Positions 26,669 through 35,340 are shown, counted from the first letter of the stretch. The stretch is DNA of 64,000 nucleotides from Pseudomonas wadenswilerensis (GCF_900497695.1 NZ_UIDD01000010.1:620001-684000), one strand, 5' to 3'. The notes: generated from the letters alone by a model not told the origin. Made by a program: numbers and translations.

Positions 26669-27835
26669 TTAAACGGCTTGGTCGAGGACTTCGGTCAACC
26701 ACTGGTTGGTGACCTCGACACGGAAGTTCGGGTTCTCGGCTGGCGGCACGTCGGTGAAACGGATGTTCCAGTAGACCTTGCCTTGCTCCAGCTGGCTGGC
26801 GGTGTTCAGCTCGGGGTCGGCGAACACTTCGAAATTGATGATTGCGCCCTGGGCTTTCAGATCACGCATGAACGCCTGCAGACCTTCGGTCACATCCTTG
26901 ACGTAGGTTGCGGTGATCGAGCGGTCGACTGCCCACTTGTGGCCGTAGAGGATCGCGTCCATGACGATGTCCATGGTCCGCACGCGGGTGACGAAGGCCC
27001 ACTTCGGATCGCTGCTCAGGGTACGGTTGCCCCACAGGCGGAAACCGTCATCGCGGATCACGGTGGTGATGTTGGCGTTGTTGAGCAGGTTGGCCCGGCA
27101 GGTGGCATCGCCATCCAGGTATTCGATCGCGCGGCTGGTGCCGGTGATGCCGACGAACTCCTTGTTCGATGGCGAGGCCCAGAAGCCGTACTCGCTGTCG
27201 GTCCAGGCGAACAGACCGGCAACCCAGGCCGACGCAGGGGCATCGAGGGTCGCGCTCTTGCCGGTGTCCCAGTACTGCACGCCCGGGTCGACCAGGTAGG
27301 CACGCTTGGCGCCGAAGTTCTCGGCGTAGGCGATGGCCGCCTCGTCGGTGGTGTTCGGGCCATCGATAATGGCCAGGCCGCGCAGCTTGTCGGCCAGGGC
27401 CACCAGGGCAGTACCGACCGCCAGGGTGGCGCTGTGTTTTGGCGTCACCAGCAAGCGAGGCTGGGCGTTGAAACGGCTTTTGCCGTCCAGCAGCGCCTGC
27501 AGGCCGGTGCGTTTGCCGTCGGCCAGCACGCCGCCGATGATGGCCGAGGTCTGCGCCGCCTCTTCTTCAAGCTTGGCCACGCCGCAAGCGACGATCACCG
27601 CCTTGGCGCGGCTGTAGATGGCCTGGCAGGCGCGGGTGATTGCCGCATCGGCGCCGAACGCGGCGATGGCTTCACGCTCGCTGGTAATCAGCACCAGGTC
27701 GTTGGCCTTGGCGGTTGCGCCCGGGCCTTCGGTGAAGGTGTCGACCAAGCCGATGATCGAGGAAGAAGGCAGCGCGATGGTACGTGCGCCGGTGTCGACG
27801 TTGGTAACGGTAACGCCGTGGAAGAATCCACTCAT
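26669..27835 (-). CDS. Contractile tail sheath protein, P2 gpFI family
   Basis: 388 residues with the gpFI signatures: start FFHGVTVTNVDTGARTI, IIGLVDTFTEG, and the C-terminal domain with FRVEVTNQWLTEVLDQAV. Sheath contraction drives the tube through the target envelope; its presence defines the particle as R-type (contractile). Confidence 0.96.
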   Translation of the reverse strand: MSGFFHGVTVTNVDTGARTIALPSSSIIGLVDTFTEGPGATAKANDLVLITSEREAIAAFGADAAITRACQAIYSRAKAVIVACGVAKLEEEAAQTSAIIGGVLADGKRTGLQALLDGKSRFNAQPRLLVTPKHSATLAVGTALVALADKLRGLAIIDGPNTTDEAAIAYAENFGAKRAYLVDPGVQYWDTGKSATLDAPASAWVAGLFAWTDSEYGFWASPSNKEFVGITGTSRAIEYLDGDATCRANLLNNANITTVIRDDGFRLWGNRTLSSDPKWAFVTRVRTMDIVMDAILYGHKWAVDRSITATYVKDVTEGLQAFMRDLKAQGAIINFEVFADPELNTASQLEQGKVYWNIRFTDVPPAENPNFRVEVTNQWLTEVLDQAV

Positions 27836-27856
27836 GGGTAAGTCTCCAGAAATGCA

Positions 27857-27879
27857 AAGGCCCCGCAGTGCGGGGCCTT
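27857..27879 (-). terminator. Perfect 10-bp hairpin between fibre chaperone and sheath genes
   Basis: AAGGCCCCGC-agt-GCGGGGCCTT, 22 nt upstream of the sheath start. It is at the border of the fibre and structural modules. It lacks a long U run in the direction of transcription, so partial attenuation or mRNA processing is more likely than full termination. Confidence 0.5.
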
Positions 27880-27903
27880 CAGAGGGTTTGTTGCGGATAA
27901 GAA

Positions 27904-27927
27904 AAAGCCCCGGCGGTGCGGGGCTTT
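27904..27927 (-). terminator. Second hairpin after the fibre chaperone gene
   Basis: AAAGCCCCG pairs with CGGGGCTTT over a 6-nt loop and is followed on the minus strand by a U-rich tract. It overlaps the end of the chaperone gene. Together with the hairpin at 27857 it makes a double terminator-like structure inside the tailocin operon. Confidence 0.6.
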
Positions 27928-28357
27928 ATTGGATTTGGGTGGCGATCCAGGACGGCGCTACAGGTTTATGCTCGTTCTCCGGGAAAACCTCGGCTTGCGG
28001 CCAGTCACGCAGCTGCTGCATATAGCCCAACAACTCGGTAAATTGCGTCACGGTTAAAGTAGACTTGCGCTGCAGATCCTCTTCGTCTCGGTGCCGGTTG
28101 CGTAACCACTCGACCCTGGACAACTCCGAATTTCGCCAAGCACGTTGCTCAACGGCTGCCAGCCCTTCAAGCGCCCGATACTCAACTACGCCATTAACGT
28201 AGTAACACTGTTGGCCTCGTTGAAGAGTAAGACTTTGCTCAAATGACTTACTGCTCACAGGAATAGCGCCCTCTGGCACCTCTCGATTCACCACCGTGTC
28301 CAAACGGCCAATCAAGCGTCCATCTTCAGCTACAACGAACCAGTATCTATCAGACAT
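27926..28357 (-). CDS. Tail fibre assembly chaperone
   Basis: 143 residues. The C-terminal part, AWRNSELSRVEWLRNRHRDEED...LTVTQFTELLGYMQQLRDWP, is the phage tail assembly chaperone (APC) helical domain found beside fibre genes. Such proteins fold and trimerise the specific fibre encoded next to them. The start at 28357 (MSDRYWFVVAEDGR) is chosen by family. It nearly abuts the fibre gene, as R-pyocin PA0621 does PA0620. Confidence 0.87.
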   Translation of the reverse strand: MSDRYWFVVAEDGRLIGRLDTVVNREVPEGAIPVSSKSFEQSLTLQRGQQCYYVNGVVEYRALEGLAAVEQRAWRNSELSRVEWLRNRHRDEEDLQRKSTLTVTQFTELLGYMQQLRDWPQAEVFPENEHKPVAPSWIATQIQ

Positions 28358-28359
28358 CT

Positions 28360-30708
28360 TTAGTTCCCCCACGCCCAGTAATATCCATATCCTGCTCCGC
28401 CTAGCGAACCGCCAACGGACCACAGGAACGCATTCCGGTTAACCACTTGCACCACGTGCCCATAGCTACCGGCATGCCCACCGGTGGTGGCCGCCTCGAT
28501 AGTAATGTTCATGCCGAACGCGTTGTTGGGGAACGGAATGGTGAAATTGCGATAGTCCGTGCTCCCTTGAGACTCGTAGACGTAACCCCATTGAAAAATG
28601 AAGCCGCCAAGCCAATAGGGAAGTGCGATATAGCCATTCTGCGTCAGGCTGTAGGCCACGCCGAAGCGCAGTTTCTTTGGCGTCACAATCAGGGTGTCGT
28701 CCGTCCCTGCATTGACTTCGGCTTGAGTGCCGATGCGCGCAAGGCCGGCCAGCGCTTCTGTCGCTTGTTTCACTGTCCGGGCGACGAAACGAGCCACGCC
28801 GGCCACACTTATCCACTTGAGCGAGGTGGTACCTGCATCGATTTCCGGCTCGGTGGCCTGCATGCCAAAATCTACAACCTCATGGCTGACCCCAGCATCG
28901 CCTACCGGCGCTCCGGCAGGCCACCTGCGCACCCCTGCATAACCGCCTGCCGCTACGAGGGCAACAGAACTCTTGCTTGGATCATGCCTGACCCAGGAGG
29001 CGCCATCGTAGTAAGCATTCTGTGCAATCGTCGACTCAAAAAGAGACGTCAGAAATGCAAATTGACCGCCATGAACATCAAGGCTTCCCCCTGCCAGTGG
29101 GTTGCGGTTTGGGATTGCGTCGGTAATGCCGTAACCGGCCAGGGTTGAGGAGCGGTTGGCTTTGGTAGCCAGTTGATTGAGCATGGTGGTGGCAAAGTTA
29201 GGGTCATTGCCCAACGCTGCGGCTAGCTCGTTGAGGGTATCGAGCGCAGTCGGCGCCGAGTCAACCAAAGCCGCGACCAATAGCCGGCAAAAATCCAACG
29301 TTGCGATCTGATTACCCGTTGCCCCAGCTGCTGCTGTCGGCGCCCTGGGTGTCCCCGTAAAAATGGGTGAATCTACCGGCGCTCGAGTGCTGTCCGTTGG
29401 GTGACGGTGATCTTCGCGCGACTTTTTCGTCGAAACACCAGCAATCGCAGCGCCATCCATCAACGGTGCCGCACTGCCACGCTCCGCTGACAACTCCTGC
29501 TGGACAAAACCGGTGCTTGCCAATCGACCGTCATTTGATCCGGTGGGCACGGTCGGCAAATTCCTCATCCTGTACACCGTGCCTGTGCCTTGAGCAAACC
29601 ACTCGGTAGGATGAACGCGGACCAGTTCGAGCTCAGTACACGGGTGCATTGTCAACGACGGGAGCGAATTGCTGCCGCCAACCCAAATCTTCTCCCCTTC
29701 AGCTGGAAACAGTTCAACCGGCACAGAGCCCATATTCTGCAAGTTCAGCTTTGCGCCTTGATGCAACTCGGACGCATGTGGCAAGGTCAAAACCTGATCC
29801 GTCGCGTTGCCATAGAAATAGAACATCTTGCCCGCATCGCCAGCAGTGATTTGACCACTGGTATTTCGAGCGGTTACGCCATTGTATCCAGGCGTGAGAT
29901 TTTGAAACTGTAACGCTGTAGAGCCCAACACGATGGGTGCGTCTGTGACGAGTACCCATTGCGTGTCCGCCAGCTTGATCCCTTGCTCGACCATCACAGT
30001 AAGGCCAGGTGTCACGTCCCCATCGCCGTTCGCGTCGTGCGCACGTACCCACGCGCCGGTACCGGCAACGTAGATTCCGTTCTCCCTGGCTTGCACCTGG
30101 TCCTTGACCAGCACCCGGTCCCCGGCGCGGATTGCAATACCATCCAATACAGGCAGACCACCCAGGTCAATTGGCCCTGTAGTTGCCGCGCGTACGCTGT
30201 TCTTGCTATCCAGCTTGCCGATTTCCTCGGACAACCGCAGCTCTACAAACTCACGGGTGGCCAGCACTACGGCGGGGTCAATCTTCAAGGTCACGTTGGC
30301 TGCGCTGGTAACGATGAAGTTCATGCGCACGACTTGCGTCTTGCCGGAGCCCTGGGTGAGCAGCGGTTTGAAGCTCGGTGCACAGTTGGCTACGGCCACC
30401 AGATCACCGTCGGCATCGTAAAGCCCTATTTCCCGGATCCACCAGCCGCCAACGTCGGGAGGGATAACCTGTTCGGCGATCACGATGCTTGCATTGGCGG
30501 GGTCGACCTTGACCTGATTGAGCGGCGCACGGCGGCGCTCGTTGATCAGTCGGGTCTGGGTTCGGGACGGGGTAGGATCGGTGCCGTTGGCATCACCTAC
30601 ACCCATTTGCGCAAAGGTCCAAGGCACGCCCAGGGCATCGGCGTTGGCCTGCTTGGCCTCACCTATTGCCGTGAGAATGGCAAAGAACTGGCTGTTTTGA
30701 TCAGTCAT
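28360..30708 (-). CDS. Tailocin tail fibre (receptor-binding protein)
   Basis: 782 residues. The N-terminal ~150 residues are the tail-collar fibre (DUF3751) attachment domain (MTDQNSQFFAILTAIGEAKQANA, GGWWIREIGLYDADGDLVAVAN). A repetitive shaft follows. The C-terminal ~85 residues (GGFIFQWGYV...TIPFPNNAFG...GYYWAWGN) are a gp53-like tip domain that should bind the target, probably lipopolysaccharide (family knowledge). The start overlaps the gpI stop (ATGA). The tip region sets the killing spectrum. Confidence 0.92.
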   Translation of the reverse strand: MTDQNSQFFAILTAIGEAKQANADALGVPWTFAQMGVGDANGTDPTPSRTQTRLINERRRAPLNQVKVDPANASIVIAEQVIPPDVGGWWIREIGLYDADGDLVAVANCAPSFKPLLTQGSGKTQVVRMNFIVTSAANVTLKIDPAVVLATREFVELRLSEEIGKLDSKNSVRAATTGPIDLGGLPVLDGIAIRAGDRVLVKDQVQARENGIYVAGTGAWVRAHDANGDGDVTPGLTVMVEQGIKLADTQWVLVTDAPIVLGSTALQFQNLTPGYNGVTARNTSGQITAGDAGKMFYFYGNATDQVLTLPHASELHQGAKLNLQNMGSVPVELFPAEGEKIWVGGSNSLPSLTMHPCTELELVRVHPTEWFAQGTGTVYRMRNLPTVPTGSNDGRLASTGFVQQELSAERGSAAPLMDGAAIAGVSTKKSREDHRHPTDSTRAPVDSPIFTGTPRAPTAAAGATGNQIATLDFCRLLVAALVDSAPTALDTLNELAAALGNDPNFATTMLNQLATKANRSSTLAGYGITDAIPNRNPLAGGSLDVHGGQFAFLTSLFESTIAQNAYYDGASWVRHDPSKSSVALVAAGGYAGVRRWPAGAPVGDAGVSHEVVDFGMQATEPEIDAGTTSLKWISVAGVARFVARTVKQATEALAGLARIGTQAEVNAGTDDTLIVTPKKLRFGVAYSLTQNGYIALPYWLGGFIFQWGYVYESQGSTDYRNFTIPFPNNAFGMNITIEAATTGGHAGSYGHVVQVVNRNAFLWSVGGSLGGAGYGYYWAWGN

Positions 30709-31310
30709 AAATAAACGTCCAGAGTTTCGATGTGGTGTGTGCGACCCACAGGGCCGAAGCCGCCCTTGACTTCAATGTCGCGGGACGCAGGAGGAAAAAC
30801 GTCAATCTCATCACCTTCGGACACGCTCATCGCCAAGCGAAGATGCCCGGTAGTGGCGAGCGTGATCGCAAGCCCCGTCAGGTGGCGACTGACCGGCTTG
30901 GCGTCATCGATCAGCCGGGTCAGCTCCTGATACATTTCCTCGGAGATTCCGTTCTCCAGTACCCCGACCTGAAGCGCAAAAGTGCCCGGCACGCCTTGCG
31001 GTACCGTCTGCCACCACTCCTTCACTTCGATCAGGTAACCCAGCGGCTCCACCACCCGGCGCAACGCGCCGATAGTCCCTTTGTGCGCATGCACATAGAA
31101 CGCCGAGCGGATCACCGAGCGCTTGATTGCCTCCGGCCAGGTTTCATCCCAGCGGTCTACCGACCAGGCCCAGGCCAGTTGGTGCAGCAAGTGCGCCGGG
31201 CAGGTGTCGGGGTTGTACAGCGCACGCAGGGGTATTTCGGTAGTTTCAAAACCAGCGGCCTCGATGGCCTGTTCGAGATCGGTACCGTTGAGCGGGAGCA
31301 GACTGTCCAT
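30705..31310 (-). CDS. Baseplate protein, P2 gpI family
   Basis: 201 residues with the tail protein I signature: PLRALYNPDTCPAHLLHQLAWAWSVDRWDETW near the N-terminus and RSAFYVHAHKGTIGALRRVVEPLG. gpI with gpJ builds the baseplate wedge that holds the fibres. It is coupled to the fibre gene by a 4-nt overlap. Confidence 0.95.
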   Translation of the reverse strand: MDSLLPLNGTDLEQAIEAAGFETTEIPLRALYNPDTCPAHLLHQLAWAWSVDRWDETWPEAIKRSVIRSAFYVHAHKGTIGALRRVVEPLGYLIEVKEWWQTVPQGVPGTFALQVGVLENGISEEMYQELTRLIDDAKPVSRHLTGLAITLATTGHLRLAMSVSEGDEIDVFPPASRDIEVKGGFGPVGRTHHIETLDVYL

Positions 31311-31311
31311 G

Positions 31312-32193
31312 TCAGCTTCCTCGCGTCACAGTGATCCCTTCGCACCAGGCCGCTTGCGCCCGGGTCGGGCGGAGGTCGGCCCAGTTGTTCAGGTCGACCC
31401 GGCTGACGCCGTTGATGTGTAATTGGGCATCCACGCCCGAACGGGCCACTTCGACACCCAGGCGCCGGCGCGGATTGATCCAGGCTTGCAGCCGGCGTTT
31501 GCACTCGGCAAGCGTCGCTTCGATCTCCGGGCCGTTGCCGCTCATGTGCACCACCGCATCGATGCGGTAGCGCAGAATCTGCGCGCCTTGCACCGTCAGG
31601 CGGTCACCAACCGGACGCACGTCATCGTCATTGAGCTTGAGCCGTACGGTGTCCAGTAGCTCGGCTGCGGCGCTGCCATCGCCCTCGAGCGCCAGCACCG
31701 TCACCACCACCTGGGCCGGCAACGGGCTTTCGGCCGTGGCATCGGCCACCTGCCCGGAAGCGTTGCGGGCATGCAGGATGTAGCTGTTGCGCGGCCCCGC
31801 CGTGGTCAACCCTTCATAGACCAGTTGCACCCGCTCGCGCAGGGCGTCGTCTTCTTCGAGCACCTGTGGCGTTGGCGGTACCGTGCCGGGGTCTTGTGCC
31901 TGCACCACCAGCCGCTGCAGTTGCACATTGGCCGCCAGTTGATCCAGGTCGGAACCCTGCGCATAAGCCAGCAACAGCGCCTTGGCGGCATCGTTGACCC
32001 GCGCGCGGTTGAGCAGCTTGCGATAGGCGCCGACTTCCAGCAGCTTGGTCACCGGATCGCTTTCGACTGCGGCGTCCCAGTTGTCGCCCATATGCGACCG
32101 GAAGGTCGCCAGGTCAGCCTGGAAGAGCGCCTCGAAATCGAGGTCTTCCAGCACCTGCGGCGCGGGCAGCGCCGAAAGATCCACACTACTCAT
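31312..32193 (-). CDS. Baseplate wedge protein, P2 gpJ family
   Basis: 293 residues. The gpJ pattern is seen in DFEALFQADLATFRSHMGDNWDAAVESDPVTKLLEVGAYRK, LLLAYAQGSDLDQLAANV and the C-terminal RVDLNNWADLRPTRAQAAWCEGI. With gpI and gpW it forms the baseplate triplex. The ATG at 32193 overlaps the gpW stop; the longer upstream frame is not used. Confidence 0.94.
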   Translation of the reverse strand: MSSVDLSALPAPQVLEDLDFEALFQADLATFRSHMGDNWDAAVESDPVTKLLEVGAYRKLLNRARVNDAAKALLLAYAQGSDLDQLAANVQLQRLVVQAQDPGTVPPTPQVLEEDDALRERVQLVYEGLTTAGPRNSYILHARNASGQVADATAESPLPAQVVVTVLALEGDGSAAAELLDTVRLKLNDDDVRPVGDRLTVQGAQILRYRIDAVVHMSGNGPEIEATLAECKRRLQAWINPRRRLGVEVARSGVDAQLHINGVSRVDLNNWADLRPTRAQAAWCEGITVTRGS

Positions 32194-32516
32194 GCCGTCA
32201 CCTCCAAAGTCTGGTTGGCTCCCAGGTACTGTCCGCTCAGTTGCAAAGTGATCCGCCCACCAACCACCCCCGTTACCCTGACCCGCTCCAGCTTCAGACG
32301 CGGCTCCCAACGGCCCAGTGCGCGTGCCACCTCTGCCTGCACCGCGCTTTTCCAGCCTTCGTTGACCGGCAGATCGACGAAGCGGCGCAGCTTGCTGCCG
32401 TATTCCGGGCGCATGCGCCGGCCGCCGAGCGGTGTGGTGAGGATGTCTTCGATGGACTGACGCAAATGTGCAATGCCGGATAACGGCTGGCCGCTCCGGC
32501 GATCCATGCCGATCAT
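32190..32516 (-). CDS. Baseplate sheath initiator, P2 gpW family (T4 gp25-like)
   Basis: 108 residues: GIAHLRQSIEDILTTPLGGRRMRPEYGSKLRRFVD is the gp25/gpW signature. It nucleates sheath assembly on the baseplate. GGAGAA lies 7 nt before the ATG at 32516 and decides the start; a second ATG three codons in is less well placed. Confidence 0.94.
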   Translation of the reverse strand: MIGMDRRSGQPLSGIAHLRQSIEDILTTPLGGRRMRPEYGSKLRRFVDLPVNEGWKSAVQAEVARALGRWEPRLKLERVRVTGVVGGRITLQLSGQYLGANQTLEVTA

Positions 32517-32538
32517 TGATGTTCTCCAGGCGTAAAAA

Positions 32539-32557
32539 AGCCCGCAGTGGGCGGGCT
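32539..32557 (-). terminator. Hairpin between gpV and gpW
   Basis: AGCCCGC-agtgg-GCGGGCT followed on the minus strand by a U run (six A on the plus strand). Structurally a weak rho-independent terminator inside the operon, just upstream of gpW. Confidence 0.6.
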
Positions 32558-32562
32558 GGTTT

Positions 32563-33123
32563 TCAGTGTTTGTGATTGGCGGTGTTGCCGCCCGTGTCGA
32601 TGATCTTGCCGCCACCGAGGATGTCGCCGGTTACCCGCAGCGGACCGTTGATCTGCACCTCACCGGTCAGGGTGATGCTGGCGGCTTTCGCCTCGATGGC
32701 CTGGTCGGTCACCACTGCCGAACTGCCGCCGACCTTGATGCTGACGGTACCGCTGGGCAACTCGATGCTGTAACTGCGGGCCTGCCAGTCGTAAACCAGC
32801 GAGCCACCATCGTCGAAACGCCAGACCTCGACATGCTCGCGGTTGTCCGCTGGTGCGCCGGCGTTACCGTACAGGCCCGGCACGAAGGTGCCTTGGGCCG
32901 GCTCGCCACTTGGGCTGATCAACACCCCTTGCTCGTTAAGGCTGGGTGCGCGCCAGTGGCGGGCCTTGCCGGCGGCCTGGTTGTGCCAGCGCAACCAGGC
33001 GCTGGTCCAGCCGGCGCCGTCGGACACCCGCACCCGGGCGGCGGCAAGGTCAACGGCGACCACCCGGCAAGGAATCACCAGGCCGGCGAGCATGCGGTCG
33101 TGCATGGCACTGGCATAGCTCAT
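32563..33123 (-). CDS. Central spike / baseplate protein gpV
   Basis: 186 residues. An N-terminal OB-like part (VIPCRVVAVDLAAARVRVSDG) is followed by a beta-helical spike (GTVSIKVGGSSAVVTDQAIEA) ending in GGNTANHKH. The final HxH is the metal-binding apex motif of P2 gpV-type spikes. It is the membrane-puncturing tip. The start overlaps the preceding gene by 4 nt. Confidence 0.93.
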   Translation of the reverse strand: MSYASAMHDRMLAGLVIPCRVVAVDLAAARVRVSDGAGWTSAWLRWHNQAAGKARHWRAPSLNEQGVLISPSGEPAQGTFVPGLYGNAGAPADNREHVEVWRFDDGGSLVYDWQARSYSIELPSGTVSIKVGGSSAVVTDQAIEAKAASITLTGEVQINGPLRVTGDILGGGKIIDTGGNTANHKH

Positions 33124-33638
33124 TGCATGTCCTCCGGCGATTGGTAATCCGCTTCAAAGCCCGGACCGGTGTCGGGGCTGAAGGCAAAAGCGAGTGGGCC
33201 CGGTTGATCAGGCCATGGCCACTGCACGGTTCCCAGGTGCAGGATCTGCTGCCATTGCACCAACCAGCCAACGGCAGGGGTTGCCCCCGGAACCGGTTGA
33301 ACAGGCTCGGCCAGCACACTCATCGCCGCTTCAACAAACTCCAGCTCCCAGAATTGTTTGCGCAACAGTACGATCAGTTGGGTAGCCAAAGTGACAGCTT
33401 CCAATGCCGCGTGTTGGCGACCGGAGTCAATCACGATGCGCGCTTCAACGGTCGCGATGACGCACGAACGACCGTCGCCTGGATCATTTGCCGGTTTAAG
33501 GCTGGAAATGGAATGAAACAACGCTGGCAGCGCTGTGTGCTGGTCCGCCGCCCCATAGGCGTCGACGGTTTCAAACTGAGGCAAGGCGGCCTTGATAGTC
33601 GCGCTGATCGCCTCATGCAAGCGGTTCAGTTCGCTCAT
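33120..33638 (-). CDS. Tailocin protein at the R-pyocin PA0615 position (probable collar/tail completion protein)
   Basis: 172 residues, soluble, no recognised motif. It begins MSELNRLHEAISATIKAALPQF and is coupled to gpV by ATGA. In R-pyocins the gene between the holin and gpV is PA0615, assigned to the collar that closes the tail top. The identification here is by position, length and coupling; sequence homology needs testing. Confidence 0.6.
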   Translation of the reverse strand: MSELNRLHEAISATIKAALPQFETVDAYGAADQHTALPALFHSISSLKPANDPGDGRSCVIATVEARIVIDSGRQHAALEAVTLATQLIVLLRKQFWELEFVEAAMSVLAEPVQPVPGATPAVGWLVQWQQILHLGTVQWPWPDQPGPLAFAFSPDTGPGFEADYQSPEDMQ

Positions 33639-33698
33639 GATCAGTCCTGTGTCGTGGAGCTCGCAAAGGCTATTCGCGGCTAAAAACAGGCAAAAATA

Positions 33699-33718
33699 AA
33701 CCCGCCATAAGGCGGGTT
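33699..33718 (-). terminator. Hairpin between the orphan membrane protein and the tail genes
   Basis: AACCCGCC-ataa-GGCGGGTT, followed on the minus strand by a weakly U-rich stretch. It separates the cargo gene from the first tail structural gene. Confidence 0.55.
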
Positions 33719-33758
33719 CATCGAAGCTGTTGTAAAGGCACCCATGAGCACCCGTTAG

Positions 33759-34307
33759 TTATCGGCTAGCCCGTAACAAAAGTGTCTGGCGAAACCAGAG
33801 CACACCGGCGAAGCTGCAGCAGATAAGCGTCATCATCATAAAGTAGGAAAAATAACGAATCAGGTCGTGGTTCTTGACTGAAGTGATCCGACGATCAAAG
33901 CGCTCATCGAAGACAACGCGCCCGTCACTATTCAGAACTTCGCGAATCTTCAGTTCGTCCACCCCACCACTCGCAAAAACATCAACCATCACCCCTGGCG
34001 CCAGGCCCGCGGCTTGGTAGAGTTCTTTCGAGACATAGACTATCTGTTTGGACGAGGGGCGCGGGTTCGCTTCAGTCAGTCGAACCTGAAAGTACACGGT
34101 CGAACTGTCTTGGCGCATCTCGGTGGGGGCACTGACAATCTGCCCTTTGAACAGAGTCGGTGCGTCATCCCCGGGTTCGTCAAATGATTGAACAAAAAGC
34201 AGGAAGGTAAGCCCCATCAACAAAAAAACACCTGCCATCCCTAGCAGAACCCTGATTTGCTCGTAGACTGTTTTTCCACGAAACAACGACAGCCAAGAGT
34301 CAGACAT
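33759..34307 (-). CDS. Uncharacterised two-helix membrane protein (cargo gene in the tailocin operon)
   Basis: 182 residues with one membrane helix near the N-terminus (~21-41) and another near the C-terminus (~150-172); the ~110 residues between form a beta-rich domain probably facing the periplasm. No family recognised. R-pyocins have no gene of this kind between the holin and the PA0615 position, and its base composition looks more AT-rich than its neighbours. It could be an immunity- or exclusion-type accessory, but no evidence decides this. An ATG at 34346 is an alternative start; neither has a strong Shine-Dalgarno. Confidence 0.6.
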   Translation of the reverse strand: MSDSWLSLFRGKTVYEQIRVLLGMAGVFLLMGLTFLLFVQSFDEPGDDAPTLFKGQIVSAPTEMRQDSSTVYFQVRLTEANPRPSSKQIVYVSKELYQAAGLAPGVMVDVFASGGVDELKIREVLNSDGRVVFDERFDRRITSVKNHDLIRYFSYFMMMTLICCSFAGVLWFRQTLLLRASR

Positions 34308-34542
34308 GCACCATTCGCTTTTGCTGCAAAAAAGGATGCCCAACATCCATGGGTATCCGTCCCCCTAACATAGAACCTCTGGCTGCTCGTTTATCAACCA
34401 CGCCAATGAAAATATCCATTTTTCCTGACACGATTATCTCCCTCGCCCAGCCCCCCGCAATGAAGGTATGCCAACACGGCCTGGAATGAGTGGCCGTATT
34501 GACTGGTCAGCCGTAGCGCCAGACCTTGTCCGGGTGTTGAAC

Positions 34543-34890
34543 TCAGTGTTCACTCTCCCCCTTTGCACCACTTGCAGGTTCAACCCCCAAGCGCTTCGCC
34601 GCCCATCGTTCATAAAGGCCGATGGCGACATCGGCGCCGGCCATGGCGGTAAGGCAGCCGAAGGCGCTGGCGCTCCAGATCGACATGCCGCTGGCGTACA
34701 GCAGCATCACCGTGGACACGCCGCAGACCATACAGGCCCCCGAGCGCAATACCAGGCGCCGAAAAAGCGCCCAGCCCCGAGCGCCGGCCTTGTCCGCGCG
34801 CCACATCTCTCCGGAAAGGCCGCCCAGCAAGGCCAGGACGATCACCAGCCAGATCGGCATTTCCAGCAACGTCTGTTGCTCGTTTGTCAC
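34543..34890 (-). CDS. Tailocin holin
   Basis: 115 residues with hydrophobic helices at about 11-30, 47-70 and 72-90 and a charged C-terminal tail, as in R-pyocin-type holins. It should permeabilise the inner membrane and release the GH19 endolysin. GTG at 34890 is preferred: GGAGACAGGACA precedes it. The frame stays open upstream for over 100 codons, but that stretch runs through a terminator hairpin and has no membrane-protein character. Confidence 0.82.
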   Translation of the reverse strand: MTNEQQTLLEMPIWLVIVLALLGGLSGEMWRADKAGARGWALFRRLVLRSGACMVCGVSTVMLLYASGMSIWSASAFGCLTAMAGADVAIGLYERWAAKRLGVEPASGAKGESEH

Positions 34891-34967
34891 TGTCCTGTCT
34901 CCTTGGTAGTTCCGCTCGGCAGCTTGCCAGCGGCGTTTGTTGTAGAACCGATCACTCGGCATTCCAA

Positions 34968-34990
34968 AAAGCCCGGCCTCCCCAGGCTTT
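34968..34990 (-). terminator. Terminator-like hairpin in the leader of the tailocin operon
   Basis: On the minus strand AAAGCCTGG pairs with CCGGGCTTT across GGAGG and is followed by a U run. It sits between the candidate promoter at 35199-35227 and the holin start. As drawn, transcripts from that promoter would meet a terminator before the first gene. Confidence 0.65.
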
Positions 34991-35198
34991 TCAGTAATGC
35001 GTTGTCGAACCGCCCGCCACGACTGGTGCCCTGGGCAACTCCGCTTCAAATTGTTCCTCCGGCCGCGGCCACCTGCCCGCCGGATAACTGCTTCTGGTGC
35101 TTTACGCTGCGCACCCGGGCCAGTTGCCAACCCTCTGAACAGTTCAGGCCTGTTCATCGCTGCCTTTGTCACTGCCGGTGTCGACCGGCGTGAGGCAA

Positions 35199-35227
35199 AG
35201 GTTATGCATTGATGCATATGCAGTCAA
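35199..35227 (-). promoter_or_regulatory. Candidate tailocin promoter with an operator in the spacer
   Basis: On the minus strand a -35 TTGACT (35222-35227) is spaced 17 bp from TAACCT (35199-35204, weak -10). The spacer contains the palindrome TGCATATGCA and a further TGCAT. A repressor bound there would exclude RNA polymerase. Transcription would head toward the holin and all tail genes. Confidence 0.6.
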
Positions 35228-35263
35228 TGCATTTGTGGAAATATTTATGCATAAGAAAATGCA
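35203..35263. promoter_or_regulatory. Cluster of TATGCAT-type operator motifs (operon side)
   Basis: TATGCAT at 35203, TGCATATGCA at 35213, ATGCAT at 35227, the perfect palindrome TTATGCATAA at 35245-35254, and ATGCA at 35258. The same motif recurs at the other end of the repressor gene. These are the probable binding sites of the S24 repressor. Confidence 0.65.
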
Positions 35264-35320
35264 CCTACGCATGTAAGCCTTGATCTGCTTGGGCTGGATT
35301 GCTTTTCTGAAGGCGAAAAA

Positions 35321-35340
35321 AAACCCGCCGAAGCGGGTTT
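35321..35340 (-). terminator. Rho-independent terminator of the tailocin repressor gene
   Basis: AAACCCGC-cgaa-GCGGGTTT, with seven or more U on the minus strand, 19 nt after the repressor stop. It separates repressor transcription from the operon promoter. Confidence 0.85.

Noticed and set aside
25760..27841. A 693-codon plus-strand frame across the tail genes
   Set aside because: Antisense to gpE, tube and sheath genes, which are recognised with confidence.
34891..35217. In-frame N-terminal extension of the holin
   Set aside because: It would translate through a rho-independent terminator and lacks any start signal, whereas GTG 34890 has GGAG at suitable distance and gives a normal holin length.
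35046..35250. Possible small gene in the leader (frames ending ...SDKGSDEQA and ...LSGGQVAAAGGTI)
   Set aside because: The two stretches are in different frames, the only ATG is inside the promoter/operator, and no family was recognised.
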